A stretch of 64,000 nucleotides of DNA from Perognathus longimembris pacificus (GCF_023159225.1 NC_063162.1:86519438-86583437), one strand, 5' to 3'; numbered from the stretch's first letter, positions 35,075 through 45,549 are shown. Notes: generated from the sequence alone by a model not told the origin. Made by a program: numbers and translations.

Positions 35075-35105
35075 CATGCGTGTGCATGCGTGTGTGCATG
35101 CTCAT
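35039..35105. repeat. (GT)n plus TGCATGCG-rich tract
   Basis: About 16 GT units then an alternating purine-pyrimidine extension (TATGCATGCGTGTGCATGCG). Confidence 0.96.
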
Positions 35106-35216
35106 GCAAGAGTCTATATGAACGGGTATTTAAATTCATGACTGACAACTTTGTTGTGTGTCAAAAAGCTGAAAAAATGAGATGAATATCAAGATCTGCT
35201 TTCATTGGTATTTCTA

Positions 35217-35436
35217 TTTTTTTTCTTTTTTTCTTTTTCTTTTTTGCCAGTCCTGGGGCTTGGACTCAGGGCCTAAGCACTGTCCCTGGCTTCTTCTTGC
35301 TCAAGGCTAGCACTCTGCCACTTGAGCCACAGTGCCACTTCTGGCCATTTTCTGTATATGTGGTGCTGGGGAATCGAACCTAGGGCCTCATGTATAGGAG
35401 GCAAGCACTCTTGCCACTAGGCCATATCCCCAGCCC
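35217..35436 (-). mobile_element. IDL-Geo SINE with perfect TSD
   Basis: TCATTGGTATTTCTA at 35202-35216 and 35437-35451. Complete dimer with a T/C-mixed tail complement. Confidence 0.96.
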
Positions 35437-35797
35437 TCATTGGTATTTCTAAAGTATAAATAAAAGGCAGAGAAGGGAGATGCATTCTTTGATGGGTGTT
35501 ACCCTCCAAGTGCACATGGCTCACTTACAGTACCTGTCTTGCCTGTTTTAAGGAGCTTTATTCTGCTCATGCTCATGCTGTAGATGGCATGCTTGTCCAG
35601 AAGCTGACAGCAAACTCACATGGTAAGAAATACCTCTAGAGGCAGCTCTGACCCAGGATACTGGACCTTTTCCCCCCACCCCTCAGATGTGTATGGGAAC
35701 AAATGATAGCCTAATGAGCAGTGGAGAAGCATGATATTCAGATCTGGTCTGGATAGAAGGTCTCTAGAAGAATGACTTCAAGTGATGCTTCACCCAA

Positions 35798-36003
35798 TGA
35801 GCTGGGAGCTGGTGGTTCACACCTGTTATCCCAATTACTCAGGAGGCTGAGATAAGGATTGAGGTTTGAAGCCAGCTCCAGGCAGGAAAGTCCATGAGAC
35901 TCTTATCTCCAATTAAGCACCAAAAAATCTGGGAGTGGAGCTGTGGCTCAAGTGGTAGAGTGCTAGCTTTGAGCAAAAAACAAAACAAAAACAAAACCCT
36001 CAA
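35798..36003 (+). mobile_element. B1-Geo dimeric SINE
   Basis: AGCTGGGAGCTGGTGGTTCA start, linker 'ctccaattaagcaccaaaaa', Geo half to GAGCAAAAAACAAAACAAAA. The 3' end of the Geo half is missing. Confidence 0.9.
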
Positions 36004-36309
36004 GGTCAGTGGACTTGTACAAAAAGAAAGGAAACAAGGGACGGAAGAAGAAAGGGAGGCAGGGAGGGAGGGAGAAAGGGAGGAAGCCTTTGCTGTAGGA
36101 GGAGGTAGGGCCTAGGTGAGTTTTTCTTGGATGGGAGAGAAAAGGGAAACCATCCTAAACCCTTGCTGTCTATTGTCCATTTTCTTCACGCGGGCCAGGA
36201 CTAGAAGGAGGCAAGCTATCACTTAGCATGCATTTAAAGAGATTGTCAAATCATTGATAGCACTGGATGGATCTTTCAAGCACACAAATACAAGAGTCTA
36301 AAGAAATGT

Positions 36310-36455
36310 CCAAGTGCCTTAGCAAGGTCTGGGTTTACCTGGGAATTTCTTAAAAATAAAATGCAGATTCTAGGGTAGTAGGTACTGAGTTTCTGCATTT
36401 CTAACAAGTACCAGGTAACAAGGATGCTGTTGGTTTGGAGACCACACTTGAAATA
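36310..36455 (+). mobile_element. MER5-type hAT relic
   Basis: 'tgcagattctagggtag' then 'tctgcatttctaacaagtaccaggtaac' and 'ggtttggagaccacactt' follow the MER5A/B order (central near-palindrome, then '..tttgagaaccac'). Confidence 0.7.
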
Positions 36456-36474
36456 GTGAAAATTCAGGAACCAG

Positions 36475-36690
36475 CAAAGTCTAGCTGTGAGTCATATTTG
36501 GCCTGCTGTTTTGTCCATAAAGTTTTCTTGGTATGTATTCATTTACATATTCTTCACAAGTATTTTCTTGCTATGTTGTTAGAATCAGATTATTGTGACA
36601 AAACTTGTATGGTTTATAAATGCTAAAATATTTATTATTTTACCATTTTTAGAATTCCTTGCTGCCCTCTGAACTGTGGAATCTGTTTAT
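36475..36690 (+). mobile_element. second hAT-type nonautonomous relic
   Basis: 'catatttggcctgctgttttgtccataaagttttcttgg', 'cattcatttacatattc' and 'taaatgctaaaatatttattattttacc' match in order a known mammalian hAT consensus ('..aaataaagttttattgg..cattcatttacatattg..cctaaaatatttactatc'). The exact name is not certain. Confidence 0.65.
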
Positions 36691-37060
36691 CACTCATTAT
36701 TCTGCTTCAGCCAAATGTCATGCACTTTCATTTTGGGGGCTTTGAAAAGCCTGGTCACCTCTGCCTTGAAGTTTTGTTCCTCCTCTGTGTTAACTCATAT
36801 CTTGTTCTGATGTCATCATAGATGTCATTTATCCCATGATACTTTGTTAACCTTCAAAAGTTGACCTTGGTGACTCTGCTGTATGTATGCTCCAGAGTCT
36901 GGGGGCATTTCTTGCAATGACACCAATGCACATTAATTTTCCTACATGTTAATTGTCAATTCCACTATCTGTATCTTCAACTAGAAGCCTGTCTTCATGA
37001 GGGCAGGAATTATATCCATTAACTATTAAATTCAAAGCTTCAGGTATGTGATGTTCAGTT
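36691..37060 (+). mobile_element. L2-like LINE 3' portion
   Basis: 'actagaagcctgtcttcatgagggcaggaattatatcc' resembles L2 'gactgtaagctccatgagggcagggac'. The upstream part is weaker. Confidence 0.5.
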
Positions 37061-37082
37061 GTAAACTTGGTAACATTATGAC

Positions 37083-37467
37083 TGTAAGGCCCACCCCTGG
37101 GAGGGTTCCATGCAGATGCCCCCCATCTGTTTAAGCTGTGCCAGTACCTGAGTTACCTAGGTAACTGGCACAACTGGAGGCAGTTATCACCTCCTTCTCT
37201 GAGGTCACATCCAATCCACCTGGCCATACCTCCCACCTTTTCCTATATAATCCAGCTCAACATAGCCCCCACTCTTTTTCCTTTATCTCTTACTCTCTTT
37301 TCTTTTCTCTTTTTCTGTCTTTTTCTCTTCTTCCTTCCCCTCTGTCTTCCCACACCTCCATCTTGTGTGTGTGGACCAGCAGTTTGCTTCCCCCCCTACC
37401 CCCTCCCCCCAAAAAACTCCATTCTGCCTGGTCCATGTGATGGGTTTTCTTTCTGGAGAACCTTACA
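37083..37467 (+). mobile_element. solo LTR of an endogenous retrovirus, with 5-bp TSD
   Basis: 385 bp bounded by TGTAAGG and its exact inverse CCTTACA, flanked by ATGAC at 37078-37082 and 37468-37472. A CCAAT motif (37210-37214) and a TATA box (CTATATAA, 37243-37250) lie in U3-like spacing, followed by a C/T-rich leader. No internal retroviral sequence adjoins it. No AATAAA was found, so the polyadenylation signal is atypical or lost. Confidence 0.88.
37243..37250 (+). promoter_or_regulatory. TATA box of the solo LTR
   Basis: CTATATAA, about 30 bp downstream of a CCAAT motif, inside the LTR. Activity is not known. Confidence 0.6.
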
Positions 37468-37489
37468 ATGACAACTTTAGACACTTTGT

Positions 37490-37712
37490 TTTGTTGCTAC
37501 TCTTGGAGTTTGAACTCAGGGCCTAGGTGCTGTTCCTGAGGTTTTTTTTAGCTCAAGGCTAGTACGCTACCACTTCTGGCTTTTTTGGTAATTAATTGAA
37601 GATCAGAATCTTGTGAGCTTTCCTGCCTGAGCTGGCTTTGAATCGCAATCCTCAGGTTTCAGTTTCCTGAGTACTAAGGATTACAGCTGTGAGCCACTGC
37701 TGCCTTGCCACT
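37490..37712 (-). mobile_element. B1-Geo dimeric SINE
   Basis: Minus-strand dimer with a short deletion in the Geo half near 37578. It lies 20 bp beyond the solo LTR. Confidence 0.87.
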
Positions 37713-37899
37713 TTTCTTGTTTTAAAGTATCTGGAATAGGGAGAGGTCTTGAGGGTCTGGAGAAATTCATTCTGGGCTGTTTCCCAGGGCCAGGCTCCTT
37801 GAAGAGGATGAAATACTCAACACTATCTACTATGGTGGGAACAATTTCACGAGGGCCACGGTGACCACACATACAAGCACATCCTCACATATGAACTCA

Positions 37900-37915
37900 C
37901 CCCCCCCCCCCCCCC
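37900..37915. repeat. C16 homopolymer
   Basis: Sixteen consecutive C. Its length is likely unstable and prone to sequencing error. Confidence 0.95.
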
Positions 37916-37965
37916 GATTTTGGCTCTTGTTGCTGGTCTACATACCTTTTAAGAGAATTTAGCTG

Positions 37966-38206
37966 GGTGCTATGGCTCACACTTACAATCCCAGCTATTA
38001 AGGAGTCTCAGATTTAAATATTGCAGTTTGAAGCCAGCCCAGGAAGAAAAAAAAAAAAACAACCTAGAAGATGTTTCTCTCCAATTAACCACCAAAAGGC
38101 TAGAAGTAGAACTGTGGCTCAAGTGGTAGGGTGGTAGCCTTGAATGAAAAACTTAAAGGACAGTACCCAGTTCCTGAGTTCAAGCCCCAGTACTAACAAC
38201 AAAAGA
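37966..38206 (+). mobile_element. B1-Geo dimeric SINE
   Basis: AGCTGGGTGCTATGGCTCACA start, A13 insertion at 38047-38059, linker 'tctccaattaaccaccaaaag', Geo half ending GAGTTCAAGCCCC. Tail TAACAACAAAAG. Confidence 0.9.
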
Positions 38207-38507
38207 TCTTTGAGAATTTAAGAATAGATCTATGTTTTGTTTTTTGTGTTTTTTTTTGGCCAGTCCTGGGGCTTGGACTCAGGGTCTGAGCACTGTCCCT
38301 GGCTTCTTCCCGCTCAAGGCTAGCACTCTGCCACTTGAGCCACAGCATCACTTCTGGCCGTTTTCTGTATATATGGTGCTGGGGAATTGAACCCAGGGCC
38401 TCATGTATACAAGGCAAACACTCTTGCCACTAGGCCATATCCCCAGCCCAGATCTATGTTTTTAACAACAAAAGATCTTTGAGAATTTAAGAATAGATCT
38501 ATGTTTT
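38194..38507. repeat. 45-bp direct repeat flanking a SINE
   Basis: Copies 38194-38238 and 38463-38507 are identical. The first begins inside the tail of the B1-Geo element at 37966. Confidence 0.95.
38251..38449 (-). mobile_element. IDL-Geo SINE, GCGGG subfamily, inside a 45-bp direct repeat
   Basis: Complete minus-strand dimer carrying GAGCGGGAAGAAGCC. AGATCTATGTTTT occurs at 38226-38238 and 38450-38462 as TSD. In addition a 45-bp block is present exactly at 38194-38238 and 38463-38507. Confidence 0.92.
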
Positions 38508-40390
38508 TTTCTAAAATCTACGTTGAGTTATGATAGAAGTTTCAGCAGTTGGGAGAAAGAAGTTCTCACTTATAATGATTTTTGGATTGTATTTATGTCC
38601 ATTCTCCTTTAATAGAAAAAAAAATCAATTCCATGGACCATTTCTTAAAAATAATCAGCCCTTTGGTTGATTGCCTCTTTTAAGAGTCCAGGCAGTAGCT
38701 TATAAAGTTCATTTCCATTCAACAGGGCCAATAGGATCTTGAGTGAGAAGCCAATATGTATGCATGCATCACGCAGGGCTGGCTAGGGATTGGACTGATG
38801 AATCTAGCCTTAAATTCTTCCTCAAATGGCCCAGTATGTGCATTGAAGGTAGACCTCAGCAAGATGACGTGGCATCTGATGGTAAATCTTAATGACTCTA
38901 AGCTTTGCTTGGTAAGGTGATCTGGGTGAGAATGTCTGAGCTAACCAGATATACCTTAAACCACAATTCTTTAATTCTTTCTTAAGATGTTGAAACACAC
39001 CCACTGTGTTTGCACATGACAGGCATTTACCTCTTTGCTCACACTCTGGTTTCTGCTCTCTCATAGCTGTTTCTACCAGGCCCTTCTCCCCCTAGTTCCC
39101 AGTTAACTCTCAGAACCTATGTGTGTTTAGTGCCATTTCTTTTTGTTATCACAGAAGAGTGCTTGTGACTTTTTAATATCACAGGCATTTCCTCTGCAAT
39201 CTCTTCCACTCTCTTTTTGAAGCAAGGAGGAAAAAAGCTCCTTAGGAGAAATTATGTAACTCTAGAAACGACAGCCAGCATTTGAGACATCCTGTGACAA
39301 TGAAAAGCCCAATTCCAGATGTTGGAGTTTGATTCTCCAAAGAAAAGTGTACACGGAAGGGAGGGCTTGGAGTCAGGTCAGGAACTCATTAGACATTTGC
39401 TGGTTTCCCTGTCTGTACAGCAGAGTTGAAGGCAAGCAGCTGGGAAGGCTGGGGGGCCCAAGCCCAGGTGGGCAGCACCTATCTGCCCAGCACTCCACAG
39501 ATCTCCATCTTTCATAGACCCAGCTCATTTCTCCTGTTGATTTTATCACTATATGTTTATCCTTGAATCTCTGAGCTAGAACAAACAGGATAGGGTCTTT
39601 GGAGATAATAGTTTATTTGTTTGTTTTCCTTTGTTTGAATATGAATGTATCAAACAAATACATTCATAAAAATTTGAAGCCTGACTACCCTTCCTTTTTG
39701 CTTGAACTCTGAAGTTCGCTGCTCATTTTTGTGTTTGCTTTTGTCATAGTTTGGATTTTTCAGACCACACACAGACATACTTTTTAGCTTTAGCAAGAAG
39801 TAAACAATCAAAGCTCATAAATAACATTCATAAATATTTAGTGTAACAGAGATGTGTTGAGGGGTTTGAAAGTAAAGAAAATCAAGGCTGAGTAAAAATG
39901 AGGTTTAACTGGAAGGAAAGAAAAATCTTCCATTTTATTGTTTGAAAACTTGAAAGAAGTTATTGAGAAACAAAAAAGAAGAGCTTTTGAAGCTTTCAAA
40001 GGATCCTATTCTGTTTCCAATGTAACAACAAGGAAAGCATCTCTTGATTTTAATAAAAAATTAGATGCAGAGTCCCATGACAGGGTGAAGAAATAGTGTG
40101 TTAAACAAAAGTTGAATCATGGAGAAAAAGAAACTGTGATCCTGGAACCAATCAATGATCTAATATGGAGCTGCTCTAGGTCAGTCAGTCAGTGGGAGCC
40201 AGAGAAACTGGCTTTCTCACCTTCTCTTAGTGGGGGTGGGGGGAATTACTTTGTCTTTCTGTGTATGGAAGAAAAAGTCATGTGTATACTACTTTAAGAT
40301 ACTCTAAGGCACTACTATGAACTTATCAGAATGGATACAGCTGCATCCACTGGAGAAATTTTACTGATTCTATCAGTATATCCAAGACTG
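38508..40390. other. gene-free stretch
   Basis: 1.9 kb without a recognised repeat or gene. A 10-bp perfect inverted repeat (ATGAATGTAT, 7-nt loop) lies at 39641-39667. Confidence 0.35.
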
Positions 40391-40491
40391 AGTTTCCCTC
40401 TCCCTCTCCCTCTCCCCTCTCCCTCTCCCTCTCCCCCTCCCCCCTCCCCCTCCCCTCCCCCTCCCCTTCCCTCCCTCCCTCCCTCCCTCTC

Positions 40492-40543
<52 letters not shown>

Positions 40544-40635
40544 CCTCTCCCTCTCCCTCTCCCTCTCCCTCTCCCTCTCCCCCTCCCCCCTCCCCCTCCC
40601 CTCCCCCTCCCCTTCCCTCCCTTCCTCCCTCCCTC

Positions 40636-40666
<31 letters not shown>

Positions 40667-40673
40667 GTCTCTG

Positions 40674-40727
<54 letters not shown>

Positions 40728-40738
40728 TCCCCCCCTCC
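40391..40738. repeat. duplicated (CCCTCT)n/(CTGTCT)n pyrimidine array
   Basis: Two successive blocks, about 40415-40530 and 40560-40700, repeat the same order: CCCTCT units, CCCCTCCCC blocks, CCCT units, CT units, CTGTCT units. Almost pure pyrimidine on the plus strand with G only in CTGTCT. It sits at the tail of the SINE that follows. Confidence 0.95.
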
Positions 40739-40926
40739 CTGGTTCTGGGACTTGAACTCAGGGCCTGGATGTTGTCCCTGAGCTTTGCTCCACTTTCGGC
40801 TTTTTTGGTAATTAACTGAAGAGTCTTGGGCGCTTTCCTGCCTGAGCTGTGTTTGAACCACAATCCTCAGGTCTCAGAATCTTGAGTAGCTGCAATTACA
40901 GGCATGAGCTACCAGCACTTGGCTGC
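40735..40926 (-). mobile_element. B1-Geo dimeric SINE
   Basis: Minus-strand dimer: B1 half 40835-40925, Geo half 40740-40795 with a deletion. The pyrimidine array replaces its A-tail. Confidence 0.87.
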
Positions 40927-41211
40927 TCTTGCACATTTTAATAAGGATTGAATGTATGTAATGTTGCAAAAGGCTTTAGGAGAATTTCCTCATTGCCTAA
41001 AGTGAGATCTTGTCACTGCATCTAGTTTCTTCTCAGGTTTCACAAGAGTAACATTCTTTTGTTAATTCCCTGCTCAGAAAGTTCTAGGATCTAAGGCAGG
41101 GTTTCTCAGCTCTATTGCCAATGGCTTTAGGTAACTTTCTGTTACAGGGGCTTGTCTGGGCCATTGTAGGCAGTTTCCCTGGCCTCTGATTGGCAGATGA
41201 TAATTACATCT

Positions 41212-42013
41212 TGTTTTAGTGTAGTGGGGCTGCCATATAACAAAATACCAAGTAGCTCATAAACAATAGAAATTTATTGTCTTCTATTTCTAGAGACCTT
41301 GAAGTTCAAGATTAAGATTGTAAGAAAAGAAAAAGAAGAGAAAGGCTGAAACTCAACAGAACAACAGGTTTTATTTGGGAGGAAAGCCCGGGAAGGGCAA
41401 CCACGTCTCTTTCAGCATGGTTGGAGGAGAAATGGCTTACCTCCTCTTACAGCTAGGGTCTCTTTAAATACTAGGCAGAAAGAGTGAAGGGGGGCAGATG
41501 GAAGTGGGGTGAAATGGAGAAAGGGTCGGTGAGCAATGTTATTTTGACTGAGGAGTTTTAAGGTCTCCACAGCCTCTGTTGTTTCCTCAGGAGTGTCAGT
41601 GTTGGACATGGCCTTGGTCTCAGGCTTTTTTCCAAGGCCGCTGGATGTGTTTGTTCAAGGGAATGGGGATGGGGGATGATTTAGTGGTGTCAGCAGCAAG
41701 GACAGTTCTAAGATATGGCTGTCAGGGGAAAGGTGAGTGCTTTCAGCTTAAGTCACTTTCCATCAAAGATGCCAACAGATTTGATGTCTGGTGAGAACTC
41801 CATTCTTTATAGATAACTGTCTTCTCACATCAACACTGGTGGAAGGAATGACAGCTCTCTCTCAGGCCTCTTTTACAAGAGCTCCAATCCCACCTATGGG
41901 GCCCTACTCCTATGATGTAATCACCTCCCCAAGGCATTACTTCCTAATCATGTCTTAGTGGTGAAGATTCATTCCATCCTGAGTTTTGGAGGGACAGAAA
42001 TATTCACATTACA
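41212..42013 (-). mobile_element. MaLR-type LTR (MST class), split by a younger solo LTR
   Basis: Pieces 41212-41318 ('gggctgccatataacaaaatacc') and 41766-42013 ('gtctggtgagaactcc', 'tcttttacaagagctccaatccca', 'tgatgtaatcacctccccaag') join into about 350 bp of reverse MST-like LTR. Confidence 0.85.
41319..41765 (-). mobile_element. solo LTR of an endogenous retrovirus, 447 bp, with 5-bp TSD
   Basis: The plus strand begins TGTAAGAAAAG and ends CTTTCCATCA. AAGAT lies at 41314-41318 and 41766-41770. On the minus strand TATTTAAAG (complement of 41463-41471) is about 90 bp upstream of AATAAA (complement of 41370-41375), the normal U3/R spacing, with a short U5. No internal viral sequence is present. 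Confidence 0.88.
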
Positions 42014-42213
42014 GTGAACTCCCAATTTTAACTAAAAATCACTCCAGCTATTGCCAAATGTTTCCTGGGAAGCAAAGGCAATTCTGGCTGAGAAACATTG
42101 GTCTCTGAAGGAGAATATACATTTTTCCTTCTCCATTGATGTAGGTTTGGTTTCTATCTCCCTTACCCGGTGCTCTAAGCACATCTGTCTCTATCTCCCC
42201 ATTATGTTCTTTA

Positions 42214-42451
42214 TCTTTTTTTTTTTCATTGAAGGACTTGAACTCGGAGCCTGGGCACTATCTCTGAGCTCTTTTTGCTTAAGGCTAGCACTCTACCACT
42301 TCCAGTCATAGCTCCACTTCCTGTTTTTGGATGGTTAACTGGAATTAAGAGTCTCATGAACTTTCCAGCCTGTGCTGGCTCTGAACCGTGATCTTCATAT
42401 TTCAGCTTCCTGAGTAGCTAGGATTATAGTCCTGAGCTACCAGTGCCCAGC
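42214..42451 (-). mobile_element. B1-Geo dimeric SINE with TSD
   Basis: ATGTTCTTTA at 42204-42213 and 42452-42461. Full minus-strand dimer. Confidence 0.92.
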
Positions 42452-42856
42452 ATGTTCTTTACTCTTTGTACTTTGTTCATGTGTTTGGCTTTTCTTGAAA
42501 GGCTGTTCTCCACATTGGGTCCATCACCACCCTCTTACATCTTCAGAATACACCCCCAGCTCCATTTCCTACAGGCTTTGCAACCCAAAGGGGTTTCCTC
42601 TTCCTGATGCAGATGATGCATGTTATCTACCTCACTTGTTCTTCTGGGAACAGCAGAAACACTAGATGGGTTTGGCAGTATTAGACTTTAGCTTTCTAAA
42701 GTGAACCTGAGGAAGAATGAAGTCTCAGCAGCAAAAATTACTTCCTGGGATAGTCCCAGGAGTTCCTGACACAACCAGGACCAGACCCATAAGGCTGTGC
42801 AGTAGGTTAGGGGTAATGCCTGACGGTTACTTCATGAAGCTGGGATAAGGACAAGG

Positions 42857-42936
42857 AGGGGTTGAGTATAGCTCAGTGGTAGAGCATGTGTCTAGCATGT
42901 GTAAGGCCCTAGTTTGAAAACCAGCACCAAACCAAA
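42857..42936 (+). mobile_element. ID-type tRNA-Ala-like SINE monomer
   Basis: GGGGTTGAGTATAGCTCAGTGGTAGAGCATGTGTCTAGCATGTGTAAGGCCCTAGTTTGAAAACC in segments gives an A box TAGCTCAGTGGTAGAGCA and a degraded B box (AGTTTGAAAACC). About 75 bp and no second half, so a monomeric ID rather than IDL-Geo. A tRNA gene is excluded by the B-box changes and broken T arm. Confidence 0.8.
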
Positions 42937-43164
42937 CTTGGACCTGAACATGGATTTGGGATGAATAACAACATTGAGGAAGAGCTTCATTGCATGTTAA
43001 TATGATTGTACTTCAGATAGTATCAATACTGCTGGGGTAGTTTTGGGGTTTAAAGGTCCCACAATCCCATCAGATAGTCCTTTCACCATATCTAGATGAT
43101 AGTGGTGGTGGTAGTGATGATGATGATAAATGATTCTCACTTAGAATGACCAAACTCCCCACTT

Positions 43165-43288
43165 TATTTGGGGGTAGATTTGAGGAGATGCTGGCACAGG
43201 AGGTAACAATGTTTGACAAGACTTGCACTCATTTCCTTACTTATGTAACTGTAACCCTGCTGTACATCACCTTTATAATAAAAAAGAA
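43165..43288 (+). mobile_element. LINE-1 3' terminus, 5'-truncated
   Basis: 'acttatgtaactgtaaccctgctgtacatcacctttataataaaaaag' is the shared L1 3' terminal block with polyadenylation signal. Confidence 0.85.
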
Positions 43289-43446
43289 CAGAGGTGCTTG
43301 GATAGCTGGAGAGGAAGAAAGGGAGGTTTGGCAATCAACATCTGAGGAAGCAAAATCCTGGGGCTGAGGCTACAGTGGATGAGGTCAGGGGTGGGGGGAC
43401 AGAAAGGCCTGGTGAAATCACAGTACTGTGGTCTTTCTCTTTCGTT

Positions 43447-43700
43447 TTTTTGTTTTGTTGTTTTGGGTGACAGTCCTGGGTTTTGAACTTAGGGCCTGGA
43501 TGCTGTCCCTGAGCTTTTTCACTCAAGGCTAGCACTGTATCATTCTGAGCTATAGTTCCGCTTCTGGTTTTTTGGTGGTTCATTGGAGAAAAGAGTCTCA
43601 TGGACTTTCCTGCCCTGGCTGGCTTCAAACCACGATCCTCAGATCTCAGCCTCCTGAGTAGCAAGGATTACAGAGGCAGGAGCCACAGGTGCTCAACCTC
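43447..43700 (-). mobile_element. B1-Geo dimeric SINE
   Basis: Minus-strand dimer, B1 half 43590-43690, linker 'ggtggttcattggagaaaag', Geo half to 43470, T/G-rich tail complement. Confidence 0.9.
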
Positions 43701-45267
43701 TAATAAATATTCTTGATCTCTTCCGGAAAAAAAGTTTCAAATTTAAAACTGAGGAAGTCCCAGTGATATTGAAAAGAGTTAATCACCCTATTATTGTTAT
43801 TACTACTACATTTACTATCACTATCATTGCTGAAGTTTCTAAGGTTCTCTAACAAATCTAAGTTTTCTCAGTTTAATGCAAGAGCAATCAGAAGCTACTT
43901 AAGAAAAAAACTTTTTTTTATAAACTGTAACTTATAACCCAAGAATACAATGTATTTACCAAAAAATTACCTTCCTAGGATTATCACCCTGACAAAGAAT
44001 TCTGGGGTTGACACTGTGAATTGAGTTGGCTTTATGACACTGGGCTTGGAGACTCTATCCGTAGCATTGGGCTCTTCTGACTTGGGTCAGGACACCAGTG
44101 GTAATGAAATTCTACAGTCTTGAAGGACTATCCAAAAATTTGAAATATTTGAATATTTCCATAACTTACTCTTTTTAGTGACCCCACCTATGTGGCCTAA
44201 CATTGCTAAAACCTCTGTTCTATTTAGAAAGAAACTTGAGTTCCAGATAATTTACTAATCAATCAGGATTCCACAGAAAAACAAAACAAATTAACAAAGC
44301 TAGCTTATGTCCGTTGATCTGAATAGATTTAGCCATAAAAATACTAGTCTGGAATTATGGAAAGACCATGAAAATTTGTATAGGGGAGCTAGTTTCCTCC
44401 AACTTGGCTTTCTCATCTGTAAAACAAAAAGGCATCATATTTGTTATATTAATTAGTGATTGATTAGTTTATATGCATTGTGGTGAGACAATATTGAGAA
44501 TTATAGAGGCTATGAAAATGGGTCCTTGTGCTGATATACTTTCCTTTGGTGACTGAACAAAAAGAAGATTATGCTAAATTTATTCTGGATTTGTGCCCCA
44601 AAATTTCGGATGTATTAGCACTTAGTTTCATATGCTCACAGATTCTGTGTGGCATAGCTGTTATTTTTGGCTAAGATCATCATACCATTCCCTCCACAGT
44701 CCTGAAGTTTGGGCTCTGAGACAGCACACTTGGATTGAAGAAAATGGAACTCTCCAGTCTCCAACTCCACTATGTGCTATGGGACTTCCCAGGCGGGCCC
44801 TTGATGGTAACACTGAGCCTCAGAGTTGAAAGATTACATTGCAGATGAGAAGTCCAGTCTTAACCCAACCTCACAATACTAATGAAGAGGAAAACCAGCC
44901 AACTGCATGATCTCTATGTGAAGTTTCAACCTAAATATCGGGGGTTAGGTGTCCTGAAACTACCACATTTAGCCAAGGTCTTGCCATTTTATGACAGAAG
45001 TGCCTTGTAAAATATCCCCTTAGGATTTAGGTTTAAAGTCATGATTAGCTAACATGTTTGTTATAAGAAAAAAGAAGTCTAAGCTAAGAAAAGGGATGGG
45101 TGAGGAAGAAAGCCTTGTGAAAGGGAGGGGTAATAAGCCACCTAGTCAGCTGCTGTCTCTGAGCTTGAACCTGGAGGTAGTATTTCATGCTTGGGACCAG
45201 AATTCTCATGGTCTGGTTCTGTAAGGCACTCCTATATTTTGTGGAACTTCTGACTCCAAAAAATTCA
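43701..45267. other. gene-free stretch
   Basis: Nothing firmly recognised. A MIR-like core ('cttggctttctcatctgtaaaac') lies at 44400-44423. No coding signal. Confidence 0.35.
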
Positions 45268-45283
45268 TCTTCTAGCAATTTTC

Positions 45284-45489
45284 TCCCCCTCCCCTTGGCC
45301 AGTCCTGGAGCTTGGGCTCAGGGCCTGAGCACTGTCCCTGGCTTCTTTTTGCTCAAGGCTAGCACTCTGCCACTTGAGCCACAGAGCCACCTCTGGTCAT
45401 TTTCTATATATGTGGTGCTGGGGAATCGAACCCAGGGCTTCATGTATACGAGGCAAACATTCTTGCCACTAGGCCATATTCCCAGCCCC
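45284..45489 (-). mobile_element. IDL-Geo SINE with TSD
   Basis: TCTTCTAGCAATTTT (45268-45282) and TCTTCTAGAAATTTT (45490-45504). Its tail complement is C-rich (CCCCCTCCCC) rather than poly(T). Confidence 0.92.
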
Positions 45490-45547
45490 TCTTCTAGAAA
45501 TTTTTAAAATTTAATTTCACTAATTAATTTATTTACTTCTATTCCTA

Positions 45548-45549
<2 letters not shown>

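Larger units (their letters stand above)
41090..42115. mobile_element. hAT-type DNA transposon relic, split by LTRs
   Basis: Left piece 41090-41211 ('cagggtttctcagc...gccattgtaggcagtttccctggcctct') and right piece 42014-42115 ('cactccagctattgccaaatgtttcctggg...tgagaaacattgg') are the two ends of one mammalian hAT family whose inverted ends read CAG.GTTTCTCA / TGAGAAAC. Confidence 0.72.

Noticed and set aside
40315..40863. Arg/Glu-rich and Pro/Leu-rich frames of 160-182 codons on both strands
   Set aside because: Created by the duplicated CT/CCCT array; no coding signature outside it.
42857..42936. Possible tRNA-Ala gene
   Set aside because: The A box is good but the B box and T arm are degraded, and the piece ends like an ID SINE.
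45187..45507. Frames containing the recurring phrase LSTVPGFFLLKASTLPLEPQ (also at 20437, 45769, 58133)
   Set aside because: This is the translation of the minus-strand IDL-Geo SINE, not a protein family.
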